64,000 nucleotides of DNA from Pseudomonas matsuisoli (GTDB lineage: Bacteria; Pseudomonadota; Gammaproteobacteria; Pseudomonadales; Pseudomonadaceae), in assembly GCF_014647635.1 (NCBI RefSeq), contig NZ_BMPO01000003.1, positions 124,001 through 188,000 on the forward strand. The letters run 5' to 3'. A program made the position numbers and the translations under genes. Below the pieces are notes generated by a model that was not told where the DNA came from, did no database searches, and saw only the letters and a list, made by a program, of their open reading frames with translations. Below, piece after piece: positions 18,786 to 27,521 of the stretch. Position 1 is the first letter of the stretch, and each line of letters begins with the position of its first letter.

Positions 18786-21700
18786 TCAGGCTTCCGCTAA
18801 CGCAACGGCCTCCTCGACATCGACCGCAACCAGCCTCGAGCAACCCGGCTCATGCATGGTCACGCCCATTAGTTGATCGGCCATTTCCATCGCGATTTTG
18901 TTGTGAGTGATATAGATGAATTGCACCTTCTCCGACATCTCTTTAACCAGTCGCGCATAGCGACCCACGTTCGCATCGTCCAGCGGTGCGTCGACCTCAT
19001 CGAGCATGCAGAACGGTGCGGGATTGAGCTGAAAGATGGCAAAAACCAACGCCAGCGCGGTGAGCGCCTTTTCCCCGCCCGAAAGCAGATGAATGGTGCT
19101 GTTCTTCTTGCCCGGCGGGCGCGCCATGATTGCCACCCCGGTATCGAGTAGATCTTCGCCGGTTAGTTCCAGATAGGCGCTGCCGCCGCCAAATACCTTT
19201 GGAAACAAAGCTTGTAGGCCAGCGTTGATCTGCTCGAAGGTTTCCTTGAAGCGATTACGTGTTTCACGGTCGATCTTGCGGATCACGTTTTCCAGCGTTT
19301 CGAGGGCGTCGACTAAGTCTGCGTTTTGCGTGTCGAGGTAACGTTTGCGCTCGGATTGCTGCTGGTACTCGTCAATCGCGGCCAGGTTGATCGGGCCAAG
19401 CCTTGCGATACGCGCCGCGACACGCTCCAACGCCTCTTCCCAACCCGCCTCGGTCGCCCCGTCGGGCAGGGTGTCGATCACCCCTTGCAGATCGAAACCG
19501 TCGGTTTGCAATTGCTCGCGAAGGCCGGCGCGGCGAACGCTCACGCCTTGCCAGTCCAGCCGCTGCTGTTCCAGCTGGCTGCGCAGCAGGTGCGCTTGCT
19601 GTTCCGCGCTCGTGCGGCGTTTTTCCACGTCGCGCAGCTCGCGGTCGGCGTCTTCCATGGCCGTGCGGGCTTCGCGTAGTTCCTCTTCGACCGCCAGCCG
19701 ACTCTCCAGGAGCGCTTCGAGCTTCATGCGCAGTTCTTCGAGCGGTGCCTCACCTTCTTCCAGGTTCAGCGTGAGCTGTTCACGGCGCTCGACCGCACGC
19801 TCGAATTGCGATTCAAGGCGCTCCAGCGCCTGTCGCGTCGAGTCATGCTGGGCGCGCAGCGAACTCTGCCTGACCGCCAGCGCGTTGAGCTGGTCCTTCT
19901 GTTGTCGCGCTTCTTGTCGAACCGAATCCAGACACTCACGCAACCGATCGCGCTCGCTCATCAGCTGCTCGCGCTTTTCGGTGTCGGAGGACATCGCATC
20001 CAATGCGTCCTGCAGCTGCAAACGCGCCTCGCCGAGTTGTTCGGTTTCCAATTCCCGCTGTTCGGCAAGCTCGACGACTTCCTCGTCCAAACGTCGCCGC
20101 CGTAAGGTCAGTTGTTCGACCTTCGCCTGTTGCGCGGACAGCTGCGCGTTCAATTCGGCCTGTTGACGGGCATCGGCCTGCGCCTGCCGGCGAAGCGCTT
20201 CCCGTGCCCCTTCCAGCTCGCGAATACGCTGGCTACCGTTCTCGACCTGTTCCCCGGCTGTTCGAAGGCGCACCTCGCAAGCCGCGCGTTCGTCTGCCAG
20301 CTGCTCAAGCTCCTGAGCACGCGCCAACAATCCCGACTCCGCCGCACTCGCGCGCTTCACGCGCAAGAAGTTGGGGCCGACCCAGTAACCGTCGCGACTG
20401 ACAACTGTTTCCCCCGCGCGCAGGCTCGCCCGACGCGCAAGCGCATCATCCAGTGACTCGACGACGCTCACGTGGCTCAGCCAAGGCGATAGATCGATCT
20501 CACTTTCGACCTTCTCTAGCAGCGAGCCTGCCGTCGAGACAGCGGGTTGGCCCCGCCGCACCAGACGCAGATCGCCCTGATCGAAGCCACGCACCGCGAC
20601 TTCATCGAACGACTCCACGATGACGGCTTGCAGATCGGCGGCCAGTACCGTTTCCACGGCGAGCTCCCAGCCCGATTCGACACGCAACCCTTCCGCCAGG
20701 CGCGGTTGATCTGCCAATTCATGCTCGGACAACCAGGCCGACACCCCGGCACCCGGGTCGAGTGCCGCTTGCTGCAAGGCTTCCAGCGAGGCGATCCGTC
20801 CGTTTAATCGTTGCAACTCGCCCTGAGCGTGCTGCTGGACGGTGCTCGCCCCCTGCAGTGCGTCGCGGGCCTGCTCGAGTGCGTCGGCAACCTCTGCTTC
20901 AGCCGCCTGGCCGTCTTCGAGCGTTATCTCGATTTCCGCAAGCGCTTCGTTCAATTCCTGGATAGCGGCGTCTTCCGGGTCCGCCGCAAGCAGCGCCAGC
21001 TCATCCTGCAAACGCCGCTCACGTTCGGTCGCGCGTTCAAGCGTTTGCTCCAATTGCAGGATCCGCGCTTGCTGCACTTCGGCAATACGACGCGGCTCCG
21101 CGCTTTGCTGCGTGAATGCATCCCAGCGCTCTTGCCAGTCGTGCATCGAGGCTTCGGCGTCTTCCAGCCCGATGGCCGATTCTTCGGCGGCGGCCTGGGC
21201 CAATTCGCTTTCCGGGGCGAGCATGTCCAGCTCTTCGGCAAGCGTCGCAAGCAGGGTGCGGTCATGGCCCAAATGTGATTCGGTTTCCAGACGGGCCTTT
21301 TCCGCTTCGCGCAGGTCGTCCTGCAACTGCCGCAGCCGCTGCTGACCGTGCTGAATACTTTGTTCGACCCGCGCGATATCGCCGCCGACCGAGTAGAAGC
21401 GCCCCTGCACGAGATTGAATCGTTCGGACAACGTATGGTGCCCATCGCGTAGTCGCTCGATCCCCGCGTCGGCGTTGCGCTGCTCCGCCACCAGCGCCTC
21501 CATCGCGACTTCCTGATCGCCAATCACCTTCTCGCGCTGAGTGGCGACTTCATCCAGCGCACGCCAGCGCAGTGCCGAAAGCTGCGCTTTGAGCTGGCGT
21601 TCTTCGGCTTTGTATTCCTGATACTTTTCAGCGGCCTGAGCCTGCCGGTGTAGCCGCTCGATTTGGCGTTCCAGTTCCTCGCGCAGGTCTTCCAGGCGGG

Positions 21701-22274
21701 CGAGGTTTTCCTGGGTCCGGCGGATACGGTTTTCAGTCTCACGGCGGCGCTCCTTGTACTTGGAGATACCGGCTGCTTCCTCGATGAAATTACGCAGGTC
21801 TTCCGGCTTGGCTTCGATGAGCTTGGAGATCATGCCCTGCTCGATGATCGAGTAGCTGCGCGGTCCAAGCCCGGTGCCGAGAAAGATGTCGGTGATATCG
21901 CGGCGGCGGCATTTCACGCCGTTCAGGAAATAAGTGTTCTGCGCATCACGCGTCACGCGGCGGCGGATAGATATCTCCGCATAGGCGGCGTACTCGCCAG
22001 TCAACGTGTTGTCAGAATTATCGAAGATCAGCTCAATGCTGGCCTGCGTCACGGGCTTGCGCGTATTCGAGCCGTTGAAGATAACGTCCGTCATGGACTC
22101 GCCGCGCAGGTTCTTCGCCGAGCTTTCGCCCATGACCCAACGCACGGCATCGATGATGTTCGACTTCCCACACCCGTTTGGGCCTACCACGGCGGCCATA
22201 TTGCTGGGGAAATTGACCGTGGTCGGATCGACGAAGGACTTGAAGCCGGCGAGCTTGATGCTTTTCAGACGCAT
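18786..22274 (-). CDS. smc: Chromosome partition protein SMC
   Basis: 1162 residues, the length expected in Pseudomonas. The Walker A motif is GPNGCGKS (31-38) in the N-terminal head. Long coiled coils rich in Gln, Glu, Arg and Ala flank a hinge near 500-640. The C-terminal head has the signature LLSGGEKALTALAL and Walker B FCMLDEVDAPLDDANV. It is an ATPase that condenses and segregates the chromosome as a dimer. An antisense look at this gene shows many long shadow frames caused by its biased composition. The gap to zipA is 165 bases. Confidence 0.97.
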   Translation of the reverse strand: MRLKSIKLAGFKSFVDPTTVNFPSNMAAVVGPNGCGKSNIIDAVRWVMGESSAKNLRGESMTDVIFNGSNTRKPVTQASIELIFDNSDNTLTGEYAAYAEISIRRRVTRDAQNTYFLNGVKCRRRDITDIFLGTGLGPRSYSIIEQGMISKLIEAKPEDLRNFIEEAAGISKYKERRRETENRIRRTQENLARLEDLREELERQIERLHRQAQAAEKYQEYKAEERQLKAQLSALRWRALDEVATQREKVIGDQEVAMEALVAEQRNADAGIERLRDGHHTLSERFNLVQGRFYSVGGDIARVEQSIQHGQQRLRQLQDDLREAEKARLETESHLGHDRTLLATLAEELDMLAPESELAQAAAEESAIGLEDAEASMHDWQERWDAFTQQSAEPRRIAEVQQARILQLEQTLERATERERRLQDELALLAADPEDAAIQELNEALAEIEITLEDGQAAEAEVADALEQARDALQGASTVQQHAQGELQRLNGRIASLEALQQAALDPGAGVSAWLSEHELADQPRLAEGLRVESGWELAVETVLAADLQAVIVESFDEVAVRGFDQGDLRLVRRGQPAVSTAGSLLEKVESEIDLSPWLSHVSVVESLDDALARRASLRAGETVVSRDGYWVGPNFLRVKRASAAESGLLARAQELEQLADERAACEVRLRTAGEQVENGSQRIRELEGAREALRRQAQADARQQAELNAQLSAQQAKVEQLTLRRRRLDEEVVELAEQRELETEQLGEARLQLQDALDAMSSDTEKREQLMSERDRLRECLDSVRQEARQQKDQLNALAVRQSSLRAQHDSTRQALERLESQFERAVERREQLTLNLEEGEAPLEELRMKLEALLESRLAVEEELREARTAMEDADRELRDVEKRRTSAEQQAHLLRSQLEQQRLDWQGVSVRRAGLREQLQTDGFDLQGVIDTLPDGATEAGWEEALERVAARIARLGPINLAAIDEYQQQSERKRYLDTQNADLVDALETLENVIRKIDRETRNRFKETFEQINAGLQALFPKVFGGGSAYLELTGEDLLDTGVAIMARPPGKKNSTIHLLSGGEKALTALALVFAIFQLNPAPFCMLDEVDAPLDDANVGRYARLVKEMSEKVQFIYITHNKIAMEMADQLMGVTMHEPGCSRLVAVDVEEAVALAEA

Positions 22275-22740
22275 GCGGAGCGTTCACCTGGAGCAGGTAT
22301 CAACGAATACGGCCAAAACACCAGCACGGCGAATGTCATCGGGGTCCTTGAATGGAAGCCCGCGCGGACGGGGCGTCAGCGGGCAAAGTGCGCAACGCGC
22401 GGGAGTTTAACAACGCGACCGCTTTCCTCCAATGCACGAGGCAGCGCTGCGCAACGCACAGTGAAAGAATCAACCATCAAAGGCAGGTTTCATTGACGCT
22501 CAGGAGACCGAATCCTACATTCGCCGATATTCGTGATGCCCGGCCATATCCAGCGCATTCCACAAGGGCGCGGCACTCGCATGTAGGAGCCCACTTGTGG
22601 GCGATTTGCGCCCGAATAGACGCCTACGCGTCTGATTGATCGATGATCGCCCACAAGCTGATCGCAGCCCGGTGGGCTCCTACAAAAAAAGCGTTATCCG
22701 TGCGCCCCGCCTTTCCACCGCTTCACCCATAGAGTTCACC
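22275..22740. other. Divergent intergenic region of smc and guaD
   Basis: 466 bases without a supportable gene. It should hold the smc promoter (right of 22275) and the guaD promoter. The middle and right part is occupied by a REPIN-like inverted pair at 22583-22683. No clear sigma-70 boxes or operators were identified. Confidence 0.6.
22583..22683. repeat. REPIN-like inverted repeat pair
   Basis: Two REP-type hairpins in opposite orientation. GTAGGAGCCCA (22583) pairs with TGGGCTCCTAC (ending 22683), and inside it CTTGTGGGCGAT pairs with ATCGCCCACAAG. The sequence type (GTAGGAGC ... GCTCCTAC) is that of Pseudomonas REP elements, which are mobilised in trans by RAYT transposases. No RAYT gene is present in this window. 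Confidence 0.8.
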
Positions 22741-24060
22741 ATGCCTGTCAAAGCCTACCGCTCAGCCCTGATCCACAGTATCGCTAACCCGAGAGACGTC
22801 GGCAGCGATGCGTCCTATCGCTACTTCGAAGATGGGCTTTTGCTGGTTGAAGATGGGCATGTCGTCCGCGTGGGAGATGCGCAAGCACTGCTGCAAGATC
22901 TAAACGGCGTCGACATTACCGAATTTCCGAACGCGCTGATCACGCCTGGCTTCATCGATACTCACATCCACTACCCGCAGACCGGCATGATTGCCTCTTA
23001 CGGCGCACAGTTGCTCGACTGGCTCAACACGTACACCTTCCCTGCCGAAGGCGCCTTTCATGACCGAGATCACGCAGCCAAGACAGCGAAGGTCTTTCTC
23101 GATGAGCTACTGCGTAACGGCACCACCACAGCGCTCGTGTTCGGCACGGTTCATCCGCAATCGGTCGATGCCTTCTTCGAAGCGGCCTTGGAACGCCGCC
23201 TGCGCATGATCGCGGGTAAGGTGCTGATGGATCGCAACGCGCCGGACTACCTTACCGACACCGCCGAATCAGGTGATGCCGAAAGCCGGGCGCTGATCGA
23301 GCGCTGGCACGGTAAAGGCCGACTGGCCTATGCCGTGACGCCACGTTTTGCGCCAACCAGCTCGCCTGAGCAGCTTGCCTTGGCCGGCACCTTGTTCCAT
23401 GACTACCCCGGCTTATACATGCACACGCACCTTTCGGAAAATGTGCAGGAAATCGATTGGGTGAAAGCGCTTTTTCCCGAACGCAGTGGCTATCTCGACG
23501 TGTATGACCACCACAACCTGATCGGCCCTCGCGCCGTCTTCGCGCACGGCGTTCACTTGTGCGACGCCGAATGCGCGCGTCTTGGCGAAACAGGATCGGC
23601 GGTCGCCTTCTGCCCGACGTCCAACCTCTTCCTTGGCAGCGGACTTTTCGACCTTGAACAGGCCGAAACGCATGGCATTCGAGTCGGCCTGGGCACTGAT
23701 GTAGGCGGCGGCACCAGCTTTTCACAACTCCGTTCGCTGAGCGAAGCCTACAAAGTGATGCAGCTTAAAGGTCAGAATCTGGACCCGTTCAAAGCGCTCT
23801 ACCTCGCGACGTTGGGCAGCGCCCGCGCGCTGTATCTGGATGACCGCATCGGTAACTTCGAGGCGGGCAAGGAAGCGGATTTTATCGTGCTCGACTACCA
23901 GGCCACGCCTTTGCTCGGCTTCCGGCTGCAACACGCCCGAAGCATCGCCGAACGGCTGTTTGCACTGATCACACTGGGCGACGACCGCGTCATCAAGGCC
24001 ACGTATGCCCTGGGCGAAAAAGTGCACGACCGGGACGACGGGCGTCCTGTATCGGCGTAG
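22741..24060 (+). CDS. guaD: Guanine deaminase
   Basis: 439 residues from the ATG at 22741; the upstream open frame runs through the REPIN and is not coding. It is an amidohydrolase with metal ligands in FIDTHIHYPQTGM, the guanine-deaminase motif PRFAPTSSPEQL, MHTHLSE, FAHGVHL and GLGTDVGGGTSFS. It converts guanine to xanthine and ammonia in purine catabolism. The ribosome site is weak (ATAGAG). The xanthine dehydrogenase genes that often accompany guaD are not in this window; selenium genes follow instead. Confidence 0.95.
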   Translation: MPVKAYRSALIHSIANPRDVGSDASYRYFEDGLLLVEDGHVVRVGDAQALLQDLNGVDITEFPNALITPGFIDTHIHYPQTGMIASYGAQLLDWLNTYTFPAEGAFHDRDHAAKTAKVFLDELLRNGTTTALVFGTVHPQSVDAFFEAALERRLRMIAGKVLMDRNAPDYLTDTAESGDAESRALIERWHGKGRLAYAVTPRFAPTSSPEQLALAGTLFHDYPGLYMHTHLSENVQEIDWVKALFPERSGYLDVYDHHNLIGPRAVFAHGVHLCDAECARLGETGSAVAFCPTSNLFLGSGLFDLEQAETHGIRVGLGTDVGGGTSFSQLRSLSEAYKVMQLKGQNLDPFKALYLATLGSARALYLDDRIGNFEAGKEADFIVLDYQATPLLGFRLQHARSIAERLFALITLGDDRVIKATYALGEKVHDRDDGRPVSA

Positions 24061-24162
24061 GCACTGCACCACCCCATACTCGTTACACATCGGGCCCGAC
24101 TCGCTCGCCAGCACCAATACCCCTAGAATCCGCTCCCATCTGCAAATCGCGAGGTGCCTGCC

Positions 24163-25197
24163 ATGAGTGAACCGATCCGCTTGACCCAGTACAGCCACGG
24201 TGCGGGATGCGGCTGCAAGATATCGCCGAAGGTGCTGGATACGATCCTGGCGGGCAGCGGTGCGCAGAACCTCGACCCGCGCCTCTGGGTCGGCAACGCG
24301 TCACGCGACGATGCGGCTGTCTATGCGCTGGACGAGACGCGTGGGGTGGTGTCCACCACCGATTTCTTCATGCCGATCGTCGATGATCCCTACGACTTCG
24401 GCCGCATCGCTGCCACGAATGCCATCAGTGATATCTACGCCATGGGCGGCGACCCATTGATGGCGATCGCAATTCTCGGCTGGCCAGTCAACGTACTGCC
24501 TCCGGAAGTGGCGCGCGAGGTCATTCGTGGCGGGCGCGCGGTCTGCGATGAGGCTGGAATCCCCCTCGCTGGCGGGCATTCCATCGATGCACCGGAACCC
24601 ATCTTCGGCTTGGCCGTGACGGGCGTGGTGGACAAGCAAGCACTCAAGCGCAACGACACCGCTACCGTGGGTTGCGAGCTGTACCTCACCAAGCCGCTGG
24701 GCATCGGCATCCTGACCACCGCTGAGAAGAAAGCCAAATTGCGCCCGGAAGACGTTGGCGTCGCTCGAGATTGGATGTGCACGTTGAACAAGCCCGGAAG
24801 CCGCTTCGGCAAGCTCGAAGGCGTCAAAGCCATGACCGACGTCACCGGTTTCGGACTGCTTGGTCACCTGGTGGAGATGGCCGACGGCGCCGGCGTCACG
24901 GCGGAGCTTGACTACGCCTGCGTGCCGCGCTTGCCAGGTATCGATCACTACCTGGCCGAAGGCTGCGCGCCGGGCGGCACCGGACGTAATTTCGAAAGCT
25001 ACGGCGAGCGTATCGCCCCGCTGAACGAGGCGCAGCGGCAGTTGCTGTGCGACCCGCAAACCAGTGGCGGTTTGCTCGTCGCGGTCGCGCCAGAGGGACG
25101 TGATGCGTTTCTGGCGTGTGCCCGTGAACTGGGTCTGGACCTATCGCCCATTGGCCGGATCGTCGACCGACAGCAGCACGCCGTCGAGGTCCGTTGA
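24163..25197 (+). CDS. selD: Selenide, water dikinase (selenophosphate synthetase)
   Basis: 344 residues. The ATG at 24163 is preceded by CGAGGTGCCTGCC. The catalytic loop [14 protein letters not shown] holds Cys16 and Lys19; position 16 is a normal Cys codon, not a UGA selenocysteine. Other family blocks are [22 protein letters not shown] and [12 protein letters not shown]. It makes selenophosphate from selenide and ATP. The stop TGA overlaps the mnmH ATG by one base, so selenophosphate supply is coupled to tRNA selenation. No selA or selB lies nearby. Confidence 0.95.
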   Translation: MSEPIRLTQYSHGAGCGCKISPKVLDTILAGSGAQNLDPRLWVGNASRDDAAVYALDETRGVVSTTDFFMPIVDDPYDFGRIAATNAISDIYAMGGDPLMAIAILGWPVNVLPPEVAREVIRGGRAVCDEAGIPLAGGHSIDAPEPIFGLAVTGVVDKQALKRNDTATVGCELYLTKPLGIGILTTAEKKAKLRPEDVGVARDWMCTLNKPGSRFGKLEGVKAMTDVTGFGLLGHLVEMADGAGVTAELDYACVPRLPGIDHYLAEGCAPGGTGRNFESYGERIAPLNEAQRQLLCDPQTSGGLLVAVAPEGRDAFLACARELGLDLSPIGRIVDRQQHAVEVR

Positions 25198-26297
25198 TGC
25201 GCGCTGATATCGATCATTACCGTGAGCTCTTTTTGGGCGATGTGCCGTTGCTGGATACCCGAGCACCGGTCGAATTCGCCAAAGGCGCATTCCCCGAAGC
25301 TACCAACCTGCCACTCATGACCGACGTGGAGCGGCAAAAGGTGGGCACCTGCTACAAGCTTCATGGGCAGCAGGCGGCCATCGAACTGGGGCACTCGCTT
25401 GTCGCTGGCAAGCTCAAGGCCGCCCGTATCGAAGCCTGGGCGGCGTTCGCAAAGGCCAACCCGGATGGCTACATGTATTGCTTCCGTGGCGGGCTGCGTT
25501 CGCAGATTGCCCAGCAATGGCTGAAAACCGAAGCGGGTATCGAATACCCCCGCGTCGTTGGTGGCTACAAGGCCATGCGCACCTTCCTGGTGGATACGCT
25601 GGACGCAGCCGTCGCCGAGTGTGATTTCGTCGTCGTGGGTGGGATGACCGGCACCGGCAAGACCGATGTGCTGGCGCGATTGCCCAATGCTGTGGATCTG
25701 GAAGAGCACGCTAATCACCGGGGCTCTAGCTTCGGCAAGCGTGCCCTGCCCCAACCTGCGCAAATCGACTTTGAGAATCGCCTGGCGATCGACTTGCTGA
25801 AAAGGCGGGATGCTGGGCTCGGTCATTTCGTCTTGGAAGATGAAAGCCGCCTGATCGGTGCCTGTTCATTGCCGCTGTCGCTGCATCAAGGTATGCAGCA
25901 ATTCCCGATGGTATGGCTGGAAGATTCGTTGGACGGTCGCGTTGAGCGCATCCTGCGGGACTATGTCGTCGATCTCCATGCGGAGTTCCAGGCGCTGCAT
26001 GGTGAACAGGGTTTCGAGCGTTTTGCCGAACGCATGCTGCAAAGCCTGAAGAACATTCAGAAACGCCTGGGCGGCGAACGCCATCACCGCCTGCACGTCG
26101 CCATGCAGACGGCTCTGGATGAACAGAACCGCTCAGGGAATACCGATCTACACCGCACCTGGATCGCTGGCTTGTTGGAGGAGTACTACGATCCGATGTA
26201 CGCCTATCAACGGGAGAGCAAAGCGGACCGCATCGAGTTTGCAGGCACGCAGGATGAGGTGGTCGAGTATCTCCGCGATCGTTCGGCGCGTAGGTAG
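25197..26297 (+). CDS. mnmH: tRNA 2-selenouridine synthase (MnmH/SelU/YbbB)
   Basis: 366 residues from the ATG at 25197, which shares its A with the selD stop (TGATG). The N-terminal rhodanese domain has catalytic Cys95 in [12 protein letters not shown]; then a P-loop [10 protein letters not shown] (about 148-157) precedes a C-terminal nucleotide-binding part. The enzyme geranylates and then selenates 2-thiouridine at the wobble position (U34) of tRNA-Lys, -Glu and -Gln using selenophosphate from SelD. Gene fusion-like coupling with selD makes the assignment firm. Confidence 0.95.
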   Translation: MRADIDHYRELFLGDVPLLDTRAPVEFAKGAFPEATNLPLMTDVERQKVGTCYKLHGQQAAIELGHSLVAGKLKAARIEAWAAFAKANPDGYMYCFRGGLRSQIAQQWLKTEAGIEYPRVVGGYKAMRTFLVDTLDAAVAECDFVVVGGMTGTGKTDVLARLPNAVDLEEHANHRGSSFGKRALPQPAQIDFENRLAIDLLKRRDAGLGHFVLEDESRLIGACSLPLSLHQGMQQFPMVWLEDSLDGRVERILRDYVVDLHAEFQALHGEQGFERFAERMLQSLKNIQKRLGGERHHRLHVAMQTALDEQNRSGNTDLHRTWIAGLLEEYYDPMYAYQRESKADRIEFAGTQDEVVEYLRDRSARR

Positions 26298-26374
26298 GCA
26301 ACGAGTCCCCCCGTATGCGGGCGGCTGAAGGGGGTAGTCACCCTTACGGATTTTGGGAAACGCGGGTAATAAAA

Positions 26375-26470
26375 GCGATCGCCAGCAAGCTGGCTCCTAC
26401 ATAAGCCAATACTCGGTTCTACGCATCTGTAGGATGCCAGCCGGGCTGCGACCAGCTTGCTGGCGATCGC
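26375..26470. repeat. REPIN-like inverted repeat pair
   Basis: GCGATCGCCAGCAAGCT at 26375-26391 is repeated inverted and perfectly (17 of 17) at 26454-26470. Inner tails TGGCTCCTAC and GTAGGATGCCAGCC face each other. It fills the gap between the convergent mnmH and TauE/SafE genes and may also act as a bidirectional transcript stop. Confidence 0.85.
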
Positions 26471-26493
26471 TCTTGCTGCCTGCAAACGTAATT

Positions 26494-27231
26494 TCACCCG
26501 ATAGCGCGAAAGAGCGAGTGCGCGCCCAATGCGATCAGCCCTAAGAAGAACACGCGGCGGAACAGGGTTTCACTGAGCCGACTACGCACCCATTGCCCTA
26601 GCCACATTCCCAAGAGCGCTGGAACAAGCATCAGGCATGACCATAGCGGGTCAAGCTGCTGCAACCCACCGTGCAGCCAGATGCCGACGCCGAGGGCGAC
26701 CGTCGCTACCGTAAAAGAAAGGCCGAGCGCTTGGATGAGGTCTTCCTTGCGTAACCCGAGTGCCTGTAGATACGGCACCGCCGGGATGGCGAAAACCCCC
26801 GTTAGGCCAGTGACCAGCCCAGTCACGAACCCCATCACCGGTGAGAGAACGGTCTCTTTGCCCGGCGCAACGGAAAAGCGCACCGCCGAGAGCCCCAGAA
26901 GTCCGTAGAGAATCAGGATGGTACCCAGCACTGCCGGTATCCAACCGCTGCCGGACCCTACGAGCCATTGGCTCGTCAGCAATACGCCGATGAACAGGGC
27001 CACCATCATCGACCACAGGCGTTGGCATAGGGCCCATGGCGAGGGCCCAGCGAACAGTTGCCAGAGATTGGTCACCATCGATGGGATGAGCAGGAGCGCC
27101 GACGCCTCGACCGGGGTCATCGCCAGGACCAGCAAGCCGATGGCAATGGTGGGAAGCCCCATGCCTACCACGCCTTTCACTACGCCAGCTAACAGAAAGA
27201 CACATAAGGCGAAGGCGGTGATCATTATCAT
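26494..27231 (-). CDS. TauE/SafE-family membrane permease (second copy)
   Basis: 245 residues, about eight hydrophobic helices, with the family repeats VFLLAGVVKGVVGMGLPTIAI and FVTGLVTGLTGVFAIPAVPYLQ. It is distinct from the copy at 6726 and belongs to the shorter branch of the family. AAGGA lies only three bases before the ATG at 27231 but nine before the in-frame ATG at 27225, so the true start may be 27225. Export of sulfite or a related anion is the family prediction. An 8-bp-arm palindrome sits about 100 bases upstream. Confidence 0.8.
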   Translation of the reverse strand: MIMITAFALCVFLLAGVVKGVVGMGLPTIAIGLLVLAMTPVEASALLLIPSMVTNLWQLFAGPSPWALCQRLWSMMVALFIGVLLTSQWLVGSGSGWIPAVLGTILILYGLLGLSAVRFSVAPGKETVLSPVMGFVTGLVTGLTGVFAIPAVPYLQALGLRKEDLIQALGLSFTVATVALGVGIWLHGGLQQLDPLWSCLMLVPALLGMWLGQWVRSRLSETLFRRVFFLGLIALGAHSLFRAIG

Positions 27232-27326
27232 TGTTCCTTATCGCGGAAGCCTCCCCAGCGCCTCAAATATGCGCGGCGACAGCGAGACGAGGCATTACAA
27301 CAAGCGTCCAGCGCCGCTTGGTAGAC

Positions 27327-27347
27327 CGCGCCGATCAATTCGGCGCG
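27327..27347. promoter_or_regulatory. Palindrome upstream of TauE/SafE gene
   Basis: CGCGCCGA - TCAAT - TCGGCGCG, perfect 8-bp arms with a five-base loop, 96 bases upstream of the permease start. It could be an operator or a transcript hairpin; no family match is claimed. Confidence 0.35.
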
Positions 27348-27368
27348 TCGGCCTTATCATTCTCGGGC

Positions 27369-27521
27369 GGGCATCTCTAAAAACGTAGGCGAGGCAGTCA
27401 GCGCAAGGGCTCGGCGCCCCCGAAAAAACAGGCGAGGGAGCGGAGTTTACTCGTGTAAACGAGCATTCCGAGCCTGTTTTTAACGCAGCGATGGCGACGC
27501 AGGTAGTTTTTAGAGGTGCCC
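27369..27521. repeat. Nested palindromic repeat element overlapping the 3' end of the efflux outer-membrane gene
   Basis: Three nested inverted repeats: outer arms 27369-27384 and 27506-27521 (15 of 16), middle arms AAAAACAGGC/GCCTGTTTTT at 27424-27433 and 27472-27481 (10 of 10), inner GTTTAC-TCGT-GTAAAC at 27445-27460. The right outer arm overlaps the last codons of the gene that stops at 27510. Similar blocks with 'GAGCATTCCGAGCCTG' recur in many Pseudomonas genomes from memory. Confidence 0.75.
27424..27481 (-). terminator. Bidirectional terminator within the nested palindrome
   Basis: The 10-bp arm pair with the inner hairpin gives, on the minus strand, GCCTGTTTTTTC after the stem, and T5 on the plus strand. 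It lies about 30 bases after the stop of the efflux operon and would end its transcript before the TauE/SafE gene. Confidence 0.65.

Noticed and set aside
22636..22740. N-terminal extension of guaD
   Set aside because: The added codons run through the REPIN and lack family similarity; MPVKAYR is the expected start.
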